64,000 bases of DNA from Marchantia polymorpha subsp. ruderalis (GCA_037833965.1 AP031357.1:16512001-16576000), one strand, 5' to 3'; positions 20,229-33,357 are shown, counted from the stretch's first letter. Notes: a model not told the origin generated them from the letters alone. A program made the numbers and translations.

Positions 20229-20432
20229 AGATGCAACGTCCTCGTTGCACATACGTTCAAACTCCTGAACTATCAAAGGTGCATTTGCTAAATTTTTAGT
20301 TGGTTCCCAAGTTGATTCATATGATTGATAGCCTTTCCATTGAACCAAATACTCTACTTTGGAATATTTATGACCTTGAATACGTTTCTTGAGTGTCTTT
20401 TCTACCTCAAACTCCTCATGATCTGCTATCAA
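20226..20432 (-). pseudogene. Element D chromodomain at the integrase C-terminus
   Basis: The piece carries a clear chromodomain with YLVQWKGYQSYESTWEP. In chromoviruses this domain follows the integrase and guides insertion to marked chromatin. It defines D as a chromovirus. Part of a broken pol. Confidence 0.85.
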
Positions 20433-20492
20433 GGTTGGAAGAGGAGGTGGTGCTGGTTGGTTGGTGAATTTTTTTGGTCGTGGTACATGTTT

Positions 20493-21512
20493 TTACAATC
20501 GTGACACATGAAATACTGGGTGTATTTTCTTATGTGACAGAAGTTTCAACTTGTATGAAACTTCACCAACACGCTTCAAAACCAAAAATGGACCAATGAA
20601 CCTAGGGTTCAACTTTGGTGTTCCTACAAGAGACAAATTCGTTGTAGATAACCAAACATGATCTCCAACCTCAAAAACCACTTCTCTACGATGAGCATAG
20701 GCATGCTGCTTTTGCCGATTTTGAGCTATCACCAACTTCTCCTTGGCCTGATTTAGTCCTCGGTGAATATGCTCCACAAATTTGTTGACTGTTGCAACTT
20801 TGGTCGAAAACTCCTCTCCTTTGGGAAGTCTCATCAAACTTGAAGAAGTTATAAAATGAGCTCCATACATAAGAAAAAATGGAGACACTTTTGTGGATGC
20901 ATTAACAGAATTCTTATATGCAAATTCTACAAGTGGCAAAAGGTTGTTCCACTCTTCTTGCTCTTCTAATGTGAATGCTCATAGCATATCCTCTATGGTT
21001 CTATTTGCCCTCTCCGTTTGTTCATCAGTTTTAGGGTGATAGGCCGTTGACATTGCTAGTTTTGTTTTGAAAAAACTAAACAAAGTTTTCCAAAATATAC
21101 AGTGAAGTGAGTACCTCTATCCGTGATTAACACTTTGCTTAAGCCATGATTCACAAAAACTTCATCTAGATACAATTGAGCTAGTTGTGGAACTGTTACT
21201 ATTTTTGTGGTTGGCCTGATGTGAATCATCTTGCTCAATTTGTCCACAAAAACCACCACAGAATCATGTCCTAACAAAGTCCTTGGTAACTCACATACAA
21301 GATCCATGGTGACATGTTCCCATCGTTGTTCGGGAATAGGAAGAGGCTATAATAAACCTTATAACTTTTATAACTTGCCTTGTTTTGTTGACAAGCAACA
21401 CAAATTCAAACATAACACTCCACATCCTCACGTATTTTGGGCCAATAGTACACTCGTTGTATACTCTCCACGGTTTTCTCCACTCCCACATGACCTGCAA
21501 TGGCTGTGTCAT
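20493..21512 (-). pseudogene. Element D integrase region
   Basis: Recognisable parts: DDE core pieces (ITDRGTHF near 21110, MDLVCELP near 21300), the zinc-finger region with a canonical cysteine pair upstream, and the C-terminal GPF/Y module with RFIGPFLVLKRVGEVSYKL (near 20570). It is broken in several places and non-functional. Confidence 0.8.
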
Positions 21513-21588
21513 GACTTTCAGCTAAAATCATTGTGTGCAAATCGTGATCTTGTGGATTCCATATACACTGATTGTAAAACATCAAACC

Positions 21589-23286
21589 TCAAGATTTCTC
21601 TGCCTTTCGAGTTTGTAGTGCCCGAGTGATCTCTTCATCCTCCTTTGTGGCTTGTGTCATCTTGCTCCACCAATCAGCCTGAACTTTTACTTCTGCAACA
21701 TGATTCAAACAAGGCACGTGTGTGAGAGCATCTGCAAGTTGCTTCTTTCCCTCCACGTACACAATCTTCATGTTGAAGCGTTGACGCCACTCTGCCCATC
21801 GAATTTATCGTTTGGATAGATCCTTCTGAGTTTTCAAATTAAGCAAGGGTTTATGATCGGTCTCCACCACAAACTCCTTATCACCCAAGTAATGGTTTCA
21901 ATGTTTGATTGCCAACACGATGGCTAACTATTCCCAATCTGTCGTGTGATAATTTTGTTCCGCCGCCACCAACTTTCGAGAATAGAAAGCAACTGGATGA
22001 CATCCATCCTCCCATTCTTGTTGAAGTATGCCACCTAATGTTGTACATGATGTGTCAGTGGCCAACTTGATAGAACGGTTAGGATCATATCACTTGAGAA
22101 TAGGTTCGTGTAACAAAGAATCTTTCAATGCTTGAAAAGCTAACTCTTGAGCTGTTCCCCATCTCCATTTTTTACCTTTCCCTAACATGGAAGTCAAGGC
22201 CTGAGCTAGACAAGCAAAACCTTTCACAAATCTACGATAGAATCCAGTGAGCCCTAGAAAACTCTTCAATTGAGTTTGATCCTCAGGTGCTATCCATTTC
22301 TAAATGGCATCTATCTTCTCACTCATCACTTGGATTCCTGTAGCTGTAACTCTATGACCCAAGTAATCTACTTCTAACTTGCCAAATTCAAATTTTGAAG
22401 CTTTGACATACAATTGATTTTCTCTTAAAACTTGAAGAACCTCTCGTAAATTACTTCTATGATCACTCAAAGTTTTGCTATACACCAATATATCATCTAG
22501 AAAAACAATGACAGATTTATCTAGATAAGGGCGAAAGATATCGCTCATCAATCCCATGAATGTAACTGGTGCATTAGTGAGACCAAAAGACATCACTAGA
22601 TACTCAAAGTGTCCATACCTAGTACAAAAAGTTGTCTTGTGGACATCTTCATCTGCAATTCAAATTTGATTGTAGCCGCTTCTCAAATCTAGCTTGGTGA
22701 AGTACTTTGCTCCTTGAAGTTGATCAAACAAATAATCCATACGAGGTAATGGATATGTGTTTTTCACCGTTTGCTGATTCAAACCGCGATAATCAATGCA
22801 TAGTCTCATGGATCCATCCTTCTTCTTCACAAAGAACACAGGAGCTCTATAAGGTGAAACACTTGGTTGAATGAATCCCTTGCTCAACATCTCCTCCACT
22901 TGAGCTTTGCATTCTTCCAATTCGTTTGAAGCCAAACGATATGGAGCTTTGCAAGTTGGTGTACTTCTAGGTATCACCTCAATCTTGTGATCTACTCGCC
23001 TCTTTGGTGGTAATACTGCAGGTAGATCATCTGGAAAAACATCTTTATACTCCATAAAAATGTCGTTCAAGGACTCCGGGATGTAAGGTTTGTTCGTGGA
23101 TTTAATATCTCTTATAAGTTCAAGGAAACATACATCATCTCTAAAAATGGATGTTGTACCCATCACAAAGAGGGATAAATTTCTATTCTGAGATCTAATT
23201 CTATCTCCATAGATCTTCCATCCACTACTTCTAATTACTTTTCTTCTCCAATCTACCTTCGGATTATATTGCTCCATCCATGGCAT
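21589..23286 (-). pseudogene. Element D reverse transcriptase and RNase H region
   Basis: RT motifs are readable ([56 protein letters not shown]). RNase H follows toward 21600 with remnants such as a QLADALTHVP end. These are chromovirus-type motifs, unlike the IDDF type of A and B. The region is broken in several places. Confidence 0.82.
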
Positions 23287-23325
23287 TCCAAGGATGACAT
23301 CATATCGAGCTAAATGAATTACTCT

Positions 23326-23652
23326 TCATTCAATGCTCCCCTTGTATCTACCTATGGATAATTCTACACTACGTGGTAGTGTTTCTATCACTTCAGTTTG
23401 CCCGTTTGGCAATTCAACTTCTTCACTCACGTCCTTCATCAACATCAAACCTAACTTCATAGCAACATTCCTTGATAGAAAATTCTCAGTTGCTCCAGGA
23501 TCAATTAAAACTCTCACCTTGTGTCCTTCCATGAAACCATCAGTGACAATGAATTGAGCTTGCTTCTTACTCCTTCCATGAGCTCCCAACCATTGCATTC
23601 TTCCAACCTCGCCTTTTCTTCGCTTTGTAGAATCAGTAAGGCCGCGAGGCAA
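23326..23652 (-). pseudogene. Element D protease region
   Basis: Aspartic protease with VRVLIDPGATENFLS (DPG in place of DTG/DSG). It lies just downstream of the point where solo LTR N separates it from gag. Confidence 0.7.
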
Positions 23653-23711
23653 GTTTACTGGTGATCTTCGAATCTCAAAACTTCTTCCTCAATCTCTTCA
23701 TACTCTATACC

Positions 23712-26700
23712 TGTGGTAACCCACTTTTTGCTTTTGTGCGGAGTTTAAAACAATTTTGGAAAACAATACCGCAGCAGCCGTGTAAATGGTGATCGGTACA
23801 TTTAAATAGAGTGAAAATGAATAATCGCGGATCTCGTAAGATCTTGTAGAATCCAGAAGTTGGGCGCAATGTTTGAAACAGGCGCCCGACCTGAACGATC
23901 GATCCTGAAGGAGTTCTCCTTTGGCGCAAGCCGCATAATCCGCCTTCGGCGATACCCCTTCGGCGCTAGAGGGATTCCTCAAAGTCTATGAAATTCACAA
24001 CGCCTTGACTTGCTCAGGGTTTTGTTGAAAAGAGCTCGACGCGCTTGTTCTAACGAGCCCAAGAACGCCTGGAACGGATGAGGACTCAGGGAGTTGTGAC
24101 TGTCGGAAGATGGGAAGACAAGCGCCTACGCATAGGCGGAAGGAGTTCGTCGTCGGCGGGAAGTCCGCCGGGGATTCCGCCTACGCATAGGCGGAAGGAA
24201 TTCGCCTGCGCGTAGGCACTTCGCCATCGGCGGAATATCCGTCTTCGGCCCTAGAAGTTCGCCTTCGGGGGTGAAGCTCGTACGGCGCCTACGGCGCCAA
24301 CGCATCAAGATTACGTAAGTACCTACGGAGTAGCGAATCCGTACGGTCCGCCTTCGGCTCAACGTCTATGGCGGAACGGACGGGTGCGCCCTTGGCAGGA
24401 CGGGACTCCGGAGGCGAGAGTGCCCGCGGAGAGACGAGAGAGATTGACAGACGGGACGAAATCCGTTGACAGCGGTCAACGCCTTCGGCACGGTCGCCTT
24501 CGGCGCTGCGCCTACGCCGACGGACAACGTGAGGCACCTACGCCGATGGACATCTTTGGCGCTGGCGGTCAGCGCCTACGCACAAGCGGATGGAGTTTGG
24601 AGCCGGCAGGAAGTCCGCCGGGAAATCCGTCTTCGGCGGAAGGAGTTCGCCTTCGGCGGAGCGTGCGGAGGAACGCCTTCGGCGGTGCGGAATCGATGCG
24701 AGTCGGAGTACAAATGCGAGTAGCGCGTCGGAGAGGAAGACGCCTTCGGCGCTGCGCGACCATGGCCGCGGCGAAGTACGCTGGCGGAGTTCAAATTGAC
24801 ATTTCGAGCGTGCGAGTGCGCGCGACGGCGGAGCGTGAAGCCGCGCGTGCGAGAGGAGAGCCGTTACACCTCCGAGCCGGCGCAGCCATCAAGTGAGTCA
24901 ACATTCACGACTGAGTGCCGACCATGACATCCTGCGAGCGGAGAACGGACACTTCATTCTTGAATTTGCGATTTCAATTTCTTGTGCGAGCTGCGCGCGT
25001 CCACCTTCTAGCCGAGAGACATTCTAGACACCACCGCGCAGAGACTTACACGGTGACAGAGAGAGAATTGAGTGCGCGACAGTCGGAATCGAGAGAGATT
25101 AGAGTTTGCAGGAGAATCAAAGTAGTGAGCAAGAAGCTTGAGGGTAGCGGAGGAAGGTTCACGAAATCGAATTTCATGAACGCGATGTCGAAGTCCACTC
25201 AGCTGCGGATGGTTCCACTCAAGCTTCCGCAGGTTAGGTTGCGTGCTTTTCAGGACCGGCTGATTGCAGTAAAACTCGATTTCCTGGTGTGGGGATGGAA
25301 TTACGTGTGCCCAGACATGGTGCGCGAATGGCAAAGGGAGGTACACCAACCTACACGCGGATTCCGACCGCACGTAGATCGTTGGACTGTCCAAGATTGG
25401 GGACAAGTACTGGGGAGATGTGCAGGCGAGAACGGGTTCCTCATATTTGATAGTGAGAGCGTCAAGGTGTCGAAGGCGGAAGAAGCCTCCTTCGTGGAAT
25501 TGTTTAAGAGAGAGAAGTCCATCAAGAACGGGTACATGACCCGTGACTACAAGGATCGCTTCCGCAGAAACGTAGCGATGGCACTTCTGCAACTCTTGCA
25601 GCCGCACCGAACAACGTACATCACTTCTTGGCAAGTGTCTTTCGTGGAGCTCACATTGGCTGGAGCTCCAGTTCACTAGTCGCGTATCTTGCATAGGGTA
25701 ACGCGGCAGCATGCGTTTGAGGAGAGGGGAGGAACGATCAATCATCTCTCCCCCTTCTTGATAAACTTTTATCGGTCGATGGGTTGCTTAACCGCGACCG
25801 AGCGTATTCAGTATCCGCTGTTGTCACTCGACAATCCCGGGAGGTATGTGCGGGATAACGAGGTCGACTCCGACGCGGAGGACACTCCGACTTCCACTCC
25901 ACCGGCTCAACAGGATGCGGGGAGAGACGCATCCGCAGCGCGAGTGCCGCGGAAGCGGAGATGGAGAGAGAAACCGGAGAAAGAGCCACATCGAGACTCG
26001 ACGGCTCTCAAACGGAAGCGGCCACTGGAAGAAATTTGCAGTCGGCCGAAGTAGAAAGCGCGCCGACTTGTATTACCTGCAAGTAGCGCGGAGACGGCTC
26101 GGCCCGCCGGAGAGAAGGAGACCCCATCCTCGGAGGAGGACGGGAATGCACGGACAGCAGAGGGGTCAGCGGACCTCCCTACGCCGAAGGCACGGACTCC
26201 CTCGGCGGAAGTAAGACGACCTTCGGGTCAGGAGCGACAACACGCGGCACGGATGAATGTGCCGCCTACGGATAGGCAACTCCCTGCGGATAGGCGAATC
26301 CCTGCGGACGAGAGAACGCATGCGGATAGGCGAGCGCCTACGCATAGGCGAGACTCGCCTCCGGTGCAGCGTAGGAAAGGAAAGGAGCCGGCGGAAGATC
26401 CGCCTTCGGCTCAAGGGCCTTCGGGGCAAGGTCATTCGGCGGTGAGACTGCCGGAAAATGCGCCTTCGGCGCAAGGGCCTTCGGGCCACCGAGTTACAAG
26501 TAGGGAGCCGTCGGGGAACGCGCCCTCGGCGGGAAGTCCGCCAGAAGGTGCACCTTCGGCGGAAGGGCCTTCGGGCCAAGGGACATCAGGCGAGCCGCCT
26601 TCGGCGGAAGCGCCGCCGACAATAGCGCCTACGCATAGGCAGGACGCATCCCTGGCGCAGGACCTAATGGAGGAGCGGATTGACTGTCGGCAGGAGGGAA

Positions 26701-28662
26701 TACGTGTGTGCGATGCACAATTGCACTCCGCGCAGACACCTTCCACACGATCGCCTTCGGCGGTGGACGCCTTCGGCGATGAGAAGTTAGCAGAAGCCGG
26801 ACGGGCGGGCGATGTGAATTTGGCACAACCACATTCTCCCACCGCCTTGGACATTCTGGCAGGGAGCAGCGAGGCTGCAGCGGCGACAGTGGTGGCAGAC
26901 GACGCAGACATTCTGAAGCCACGCTCAAGACAGTCTCCGGCGAATTCAGTGGCGACCGAAATCCTCAATTCGGAGGATGACAAAGAAGGAAGATCGACAG
27001 AATCAGCGTCGGGATCGGAATCAAGTGAGGAGGAGGAGCAATCAGTGGCAGGCACGCCGACGGCGGCGCTCTGCGAGCAGGTGGTACCTTTGTTGAGGTA
27101 CCTTGATCGCAAAGTGGAGAAGTACGCGGACCCCCGCCAGCCTGGGTCCTACGTCGAATTAGTGAAAAGGCGAAACCGCACTAAAGTCCACACCAGCAAG
27201 TTGTTGGCCCGTGTGGATCAGGAACTTAAGGATCTGCGTGAGAAGCATGATTGCGTGTGGGGCCACCTCAATCTCATCAAGAAGGTGTACAAAGCTCTCG
27301 ACAAGACGAAGGACGAGAAGCTGGAAGATTTCGCCAAGGAGAAGGCGAAGCTCGCAGAGGAGAAACTCACACTATGCGAGTTAGAGCTTCGTGGGGCGAG
27401 TTTGTTGTCAGGTGACAGTCGGAGCCGGCGGCGAGTGGCGAAGAAGCTGGATTCGTTTCTGTCGAAGTCGCGGGACACCATGGCCACCCTCGAGGCAGAG
27501 GTTTCTGCGGTGTTGCGGTGGTTGGGACTGCGCAGTCGCGCTGAAGACTGGCAGGGTAGGGAGTTAGTGCGCGGCAGTCCGTCGCGCAGAAGGCGAAGCA
27601 CAGGTTCTACGGAGTGTAGTGTAGCATGTTTCCGTGCAGGCGCGTAGCGCAGGAAGTGTAGTGTTAGTTAGGACTTAGAAGGTATAAAGTAGTTCAAGGC
27701 GTCTTGCCTTGGGATTTTTCTAGTTCGGAAGTGCAGATCAGGAACTCATTTTCTCTGCGTGTTTGTGTCCTTAGTTCTTTCACCACGCAAGAGGAGCTAC
27801 AACTTGGCGATCCGCATTTTGTAGCTGAAGGCCTTCGGCTGAATGTTCAGAGCTAGTACACTGGTTAGAGACTTGAGTAGTTCGGATCTACACCTGCGGG
27901 TGATTGCCGATGCTTAGAGCTAGTGACTAGTTAGATACTTGAATAGTTCCCCCTTACACTTTCGAGTGATTGTTCCTGATTGTACTCCTTCGGGATTTTT
28001 CCCCTGAATGCCAAAGTGAAGTTTTGTTACTTTGAGTAAGCCTTGGTTGTAAATTCAGGTTACGCTGCAGCAGGTGCCTTCAGGGCAACCCCTGTGGTAT
28101 TTCTGGGAATGACAAGTGTCTAAGAATTCAAACTCTTCAATAAATTGTTATGGTGTGTTACTGGATCGTTTCTCAGTTGAGTCTCTCAGTTGGACCTGTG
28201 TTCTCTGCGCGTTTTGTGAGTTGAGTGTGTTGTTCACCGCGTGTGAGTGACTTCAATCCGAAGTAGGAAGTCCAAGCCGGAATTTCTGTGCTAGTAGAAA
28301 CTAGTAGAAGGGTTGTAAAAGCCGGAGTTGGGAGTCACTACCCGCAGATTCGTTGAGTGTACTTGCGAGAGACTTTCCCCCTGAAATCTTAAGTAGAGGT
28401 CCTAACCGACCTCTGAGTTGTGTTTCAATAGTTTCAGGTGTGTGTGGGTGTGTGTTGAGTGAACTACGCTGCACTGTGCGACCTCCGAGTGAGCTCCGAG
28501 TGAACACTTGCAGTATTTATGGGAGTGACAGTCGTCTGAGAATTCAAACTCTTCAATAGTCTGTTAAATGTGACACTTTGTACTCTGTGTGTTGCCTCTG
28601 TCCCTATGGGTTCCACCTTTCTACCACTATATTGCAGTTTTAGCCTTTGGTGGGTTATTACA
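23712..28662 (+). repeat. N: solo giant LTR inside element D
   Basis: 4951 bp, from TGTGGTAACCCACTTTTTGC to GGTGGGTTATTACA, with a perfect ATACC target duplication (23707-23711 and 28663-28667). It sits between the gag zinc knuckle and protease of D. No internal region or second LTR is present, so it is a solo LTR. U3 leader 23712-24900 and R/U5 27650-28662 hold palindromic GC-rich modules and U5 repeats, but no other gene. TATAAAG at 27683-27689 is followed by the palindrome CAAGGCGTCTTGCCTTG (27695-27711). Its protein frame is broken (about two or three breaks), so it is older than G, I and L. Confidence 0.88.
24915..27647 (+). pseudogene. LTR protein remnant in N
   Basis: Same order as the intact copies: KLDFLVWGWNYVCPDMV block, SPFLINFYRSMGCL, a Pro/Ala/Ser/Gly-rich middle with many PSAQGPSGQ-like repeats, PLLRYLDRKVEKYADP, a shortened coiled coil, then SRSRRRVAKKLD and LGLRSRAEDWQGRE. 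Broken. The middle is richer in PSA/PSG repeats than in element B. Confidence 0.75.
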
Positions 28663-29498
28663 ATACCCTCCATATTGTTGAACGGTCGTCGCTGCATGGG
28701 TCGTCCTCCTTGTGGTGTTGGCCGAATTCGACAAAACTTGGCAATGTGACCCATTTGTCCACATGCATAGCATTGACGATTGTCACGAACTCCAACTCCT
28801 CCTCGAACCATTCCGTTATTTGCATAACCTTCTTGCAAGTTTAGAACTCCTGGTCGCCGAATCTCACCTCCAAATCTTGGTGGTGGTCCTCTTGTTGGTG
28901 CAAAACCTTCTCTACATCAAAGGTTTCCCAACTCCATCGGTGTTAGACCAGATGGATCTCAAAAATTGCTTACTGCTTCACCGTGTGTGACACCAAAAGC
29001 AACCAAAATTTGTTGAGCAATTGATTTTGCTTCATTCACAGTAGATGAATTGCTTACCGTCACCTCCTTTTGAATTTGATCTTTCAAGCCTCCTTTGAAC
29101 ACGTCTAAGGCTTCAGGTCCACTCATATCCATGATAGATACTTGAAGATCACGAAATTCTTCAATGTACTCATGAAGAACTCCTTTCTGCTTTAGATCCC
29201 ACAACTTCATTCTTGCAGTTTGAAGAGAATCCACCGCTTGAAAATTTTGCACAAGTCCTTCCTGCATTTCACTCCACGAAATGGTAGCACTTCGTTCTGA
29301 AAGCATTCTCTCCCATGTTGTGTACCATGTGAGAGCCTTATCCGTAAGATAAGATCTCATAAACATTCCTGCAATATAATCAGAAACATGAAAATGGGAT
29401 AAATGAATATACATCTTCATAATCCATCCCTCTAACACTCCCATTGCTCTACTCCCTTTGTAAGCTTCCACCTTACAGGATTTTTCCATTCGAAGCAA
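28663..29498 (-). pseudogene. Element D gag
   Basis: The capsid part (29498 to about 28960) has the typical order ending in LTDKALTWYTTWERML and LQTARMKLWDLKQKG. Downstream is a CX2CX4HX4C knuckle CYACGQMGHIAKFC (about 28735-28776). It ends at the insertion point of N. Broken. Confidence 0.78.
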
Positions 29499-29789
29499 AA
29501 GATTTGCTTGATCTTCAATCTCTTGAAGACGTCTCCTATTTGCCTATACTACATCAATAGGAGTTGGTTCTGGCTGAACTTGATAAGCTTGAACTTGAGG
29601 TTCAACTTCCATCTCTCCAACTCTCTCTGTCTACTTTCTCACTCTCCAATGCAAAGATTTTATCTTCCATGGCTTGCTGCTTGGTATGCCCATCTACTAT
29701 TGCTTTTCTCAACTCCTTCATCTCCGCCATGATTGCACTGAGAACCTCACCCATATCAATTGATGTCCCCATGTTTTCTCACACTCCCT

Positions 29790-30356
29790 CTAATACAAAG
29801 TGAGTATAATCACTATGTGACCTCTCAAAAAAGGAGTCACAAAAGGTGCAGCTGATTCTATCACAGCTTTATAGTACTCCTCTCCATAATTCCTCACAAG
29901 AAAATCTTTCCATATCCTCTTCTGTCTATATACTGTTGTAATCTCTACATAAGTGCTAAACCGAACCGGAACAGGTGGTTCGCGATTCAAATCCATGAAA
30001 CATTCAGTATAGAATGTATATAGTACAATCCCAAGTCTCTCCATAAGTAATTATTGGAAGAATCAGTGGCACTCTCGACTCCATCACTCTAGTCATAAAA
30101 TCTACACCCCAAGAAGCCACAAGGTACATCCAAAAATGATGTTTCTCCATGCAACGAAAGTGAATATCGAATAGGTTAGGAATTGGCCAGTGCGGTCAAT
30201 CCCGTCCATATCTGCAAAACCACAATTTCCCCTTCCACCTCTCTACATCCAGATGAATGACCTCTGCCAGCCTCTATACACTCTCAAAACTACACTCCAT
30301 CATCACTCACTTGCTATTCCATGAGGGTAATCCACACTCAAGTAAAGAGCAAGATC
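29790..30356 (-). other. Leader of element D with a small unassigned open frame
   Basis: Between the primer site and gag, the minus strand has an 84-codon open stretch (30044-29790) rich in aromatic and basic residues (VYRQKRIWKDFLVRNYGEEY). I recognise no domain. It could be chance or part of a family-specific leader. Confidence 0.3.
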
Positions 30357-30368
30357 GCTCTGATACCA
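30357..30368 (-). other. Primer binding site of element D (initiator Met tRNA)
   Basis: Minus strand TGGTATCAGAGC, the exact 12-base complement of the plant initiator Met tRNA 3' end, one base after the LTR. Confidence 0.92.
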
Positions 30369-30369
30369 T

Positions 30370-30777
30370 TGTAACACTAGGGTTTAGAGAGAAGCTCACT
30401 CGAAGATAGAAACATAAACTCTGAAGATGAGAGATCCCCACAATGGTTCCCCTCTCCCTTATATACCTCTCACCAACAAGTACAAGGAGATAAGATCTAA
30501 TCTCCATCATCCATCTCACTTCTAGTGGATGGATGACGTGGCGGATAACCCTCACAAGCACACGGATCGCTGACGTGGCGCTCCCAACTAACACACTCAA
30601 TCCTTACCTACAAGCACACGGATTGCTGACGTTGCACTGTCAAGTAACACATCCACTCTATACCTACCAAGTGCGCGGATCGCTGACGTGGCAGCTTTGA
30701 CTAGTGCACACTAAAGTATCTATATCAATATTTAGAGTAACCTCTACTTTAGTTCTAACTAACTAAAGATGGTTACA
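30370..30777 (-). repeat. 5' LTR of element D
   Basis: 408 bp, TGTAACACTAGGG to GATGGTTACA in plus orientation. It differs from 19793-20212 by about 5% and one short length change. It carries the same CGGATCGCTGACGTGG-type motifs. Confidence 0.88.
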
Positions 30778-30849
30778 GCATGTGAGACGTGTGGAACAGA
30801 TCATCTACCAAGAGATTGTTCCCAAGAGAGCGGGGATCCACCACACCAA

Positions 30850-32461
30850 CTCTCACATTTGTCATGTGAAGTTTTACTTTAGATTTTCACTTCTTGATCC
30901 TTCTGGAGCTAAGGCTTCCTCTCAACTCCTTCCCTATGACTTGATTTAAAGCAATAAGTTGGCCAATTGTTATATTGGTCTTCTGACCTTCTACATCCTT
31001 TACCACGGCATACTTAGCTTGAAAAGATGAAATGGAAAAGTCATTCATGCTAAACATCTTTCTTGGTACTCTTGGTTGACTCACTCCACTTAACCATGTA
31101 CTCCGACTTGGCCTCCACTTGACCATGTCCTCCATGGAGATTGACTCGTCTGCAAATCGGGCACGATTCTTCTCATGACTGTGAACTTTATCAATTCTCA
31201 AAAGTACATTGATGAGAAAATACATCAATGCATGCTACTCCCTTGTCCTTGACCTGTTGTGTGGGTGGTGCATTGTTGTTGTGCCGAACTCCATCATGTT
31301 GTCAAGGGTTGGGACAATTTTGCTCAAAATGAGTATCGCCATAAGTAAAGCAAGAAACTGCAAAGTTACGTGGAGCTGGATTTTCTCTTGGAGGATAATT
31401 TCCATAGCCTCTAGAGCCTGCTCCTACATTCTGATTCCTCTTTTCTCACAACTATACTACATTGATCTTGAGGTTTGCTAAAGTCTCCGTGATAGATTTC
31501 AAGTCATTTTGCAAATTTCTAAGCTTTTTTCCATTCTAATAGCAATTCAAATGGCTTCAGCTTTAGATGATGACTTCTCATATCTCACCTTACTTTGAAT
31601 CTCGGTTTTCAAAGCTCCAACAAAGTTCTCCATCATCCGTATCCCCACCATTGTAGCATTCACTTCGTCTCCACGCTTCCTCAACACCACGTGAAATTTG
31701 AACTCCAACTTCTTAGTTCTCTCTACATAGGTCCTCACCTTCTTGTTCTCTCCTTGTTTCAAGAAGGTGACTTCACACATAAGTTTTTAGTAACATTCAT
31801 TGGGAAGAAAGTTTTTTATCAAGTTCTTCGTAAATGTCTCCTAAATGTACTCTTCCAAATGCTCCCTCTTGTACTCTTTGTACCACTTGAGAGTGGTGGC
31901 ATACAAAAAGTTTGACCAAAGCACAGTCCACTCGTTCTTCTTTCTCTCATTGTTTCCTATGCAAGCACTCTTGAAGTCCCTAACAAAAGCTTCTACATCC
32001 TCATTCTTCCTCCCATAAAATATTGGAAGATTCTCCATTTCCAACTAATTTTTCATTTTTTTCATATTGGAAATTTATATGGGACTTTCTAATACAACAC
32101 CAATAACACCAACTCCATCGTTGAGTAATTAATCAAAGAAAATACAAAAGTAATTGGTTCATCCAATATAGCCATAGCTCTTTTCTCCTCTAACACACAA
32201 TGAGTTTTACCCTCATCATCATCTTTTCTATCATCCAAATTATGATCTTCATCTTTAGTTGGAGCTTGAATCAGCCGAGATCAACTTCTCCTTCTCTGCA
32301 CTATACTTGCCATCAAGACTTTTCACAAGTGATTCGATAAGCGTATTCACTCCACTGCATTTGTGTTCGGCCGGAAGTCCAATCACTCCACAATTGTCAC
32401 AGTAGATTGCGCTTTGGGTTTTATGTGATAATGATGATTCCAAGTGAAGTTTCAAGTCTCA
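30850..32461 (-). pseudogene. Element E gag and accessory-frame remnant
   Basis: From right to left: the end of the small zinc-knuckle protein (32455-32255, with CDNCGVIGLPAEHKC), a short interrupted A run near 32050, then Gag (MENLPIFYGRKNEDVEAFVR at 32038 onward) and its tail down to about 30850. Broken in several places. Confidence 0.75.
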
Positions 32462-33307
32462 TGTAGAAACCCACTTTTTGTTTTCTTGCGGAATTAAAAC
32501 ATTTTTGGAAAACGAGTACCGCCGCAGCATCTGTAATTAGTAAACGGTACATTAAGAAGAGTAAAATGAGAGGATATCGGGTCACGGAGAATCACGGAGT
32601 TGGGCGCAACGGCGCCTTCGGCAACATCTCCTTTGCTGAGGTGTCTTCGGCGATACGCCTTTGGCGCATACGGAAGGTACGCCTTTGGCGCAGACACCTC
32701 CAGAAGAAATGTCGCTGAGGACGTCAGAAGCATGCGAGACAGTCGACCTCATCCCTATATATGCGCCTTCGGCGCAGGGGTGAATCCTTTGTAAGGTCTA
32801 GGTTTGCGGCACCTCGACTCGGTTAGGGTCTTGTTGACAAAAGCTCGACACGCTCGTTCTAACGAGCCCAAGAACTCTTAGAACGGATAAAGGATCACTT
32901 AGTTACAAGTGTCAGGAGTTACTGATAGGGAACGCCTTAGACGACGGACGAAACGCCTTCGGCTGAAGCGCCTTCGGGTGAACGCCTTCGTGTGGTACCC
33001 CACTTTTGGCAATTTTGAGGAAATTAAAACATTTTTGGAAAACTGTACCCTGGCAACATTGTAAATAGCCTTCGGTACATCAAAACGGAGTGAATCCGGA
33101 AGATCGCGGGGATTCTCGAGGGATCCTGTAGAATCTGGGATTTGGGGTGCAGCAGTAAGGACAGGCACCACCCTCCCTGCGAGCTCTGTAGTTAGGACCC
33201 CTACGACGCAAGGCGCAAAACCCGCCTTCGGAGGTTGCGTCCGCGGCTGTAGGGAAACCCTCCATAATTAGGTTGACCCTCGGGCGCCTTGATCCAGTTA
33301 GGGTCCC

Positions 33308-33357
33308 GTTGGAAAGAGCTCGACGCACCGATTCCAACGAGTCCAAGAACGCTTGGA
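33308..33357 (+). promoter_or_regulatory. Conserved U3 double inverted repeat (G)
   Basis: GTTGGAA (33308-33314) pairs with TTCCAAC (33332-33338) around GAGCTCGACGC; next, TCCAAG AACG CTTGGA (33342-33357) forms a second stem with a 4-base loop. Element B has TTAGAA/TTCTAA in the first stem, a paired change. Confidence 0.45.

Larger units (their letters stand above)
19793..30777 (-). mobile_element. Element D: broken Ty3/gypsy chromovirus, split by solo LTR N
   Basis: On the minus strand: 5' LTR (30777-30370), initiator-Met primer site (30368-30357), leader, gag with one zinc knuckle, [solo LTR N], protease, reverse transcriptase, RNase H, integrase, chromodomain, polypurine tract, 3' LTR (20212-19793). 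The target duplication GCATG flanks it (19788-19792 and 30778-30782). The two LTRs differ visibly (about 5% plus a 12-base length difference), so it is clearly older than A and B. It is broken in many places (more than six). Confidence 0.88.

Noticed and set aside
30778-30850. Plus-strand stretch readable as a CX2CX3HX4C knuckle (CETCGTDHLPRDC) and, in another frame, as a short open peptide
   Set aside because: Too short, overlaps the truncated end of E, and no supporting Gag context on either side of D.
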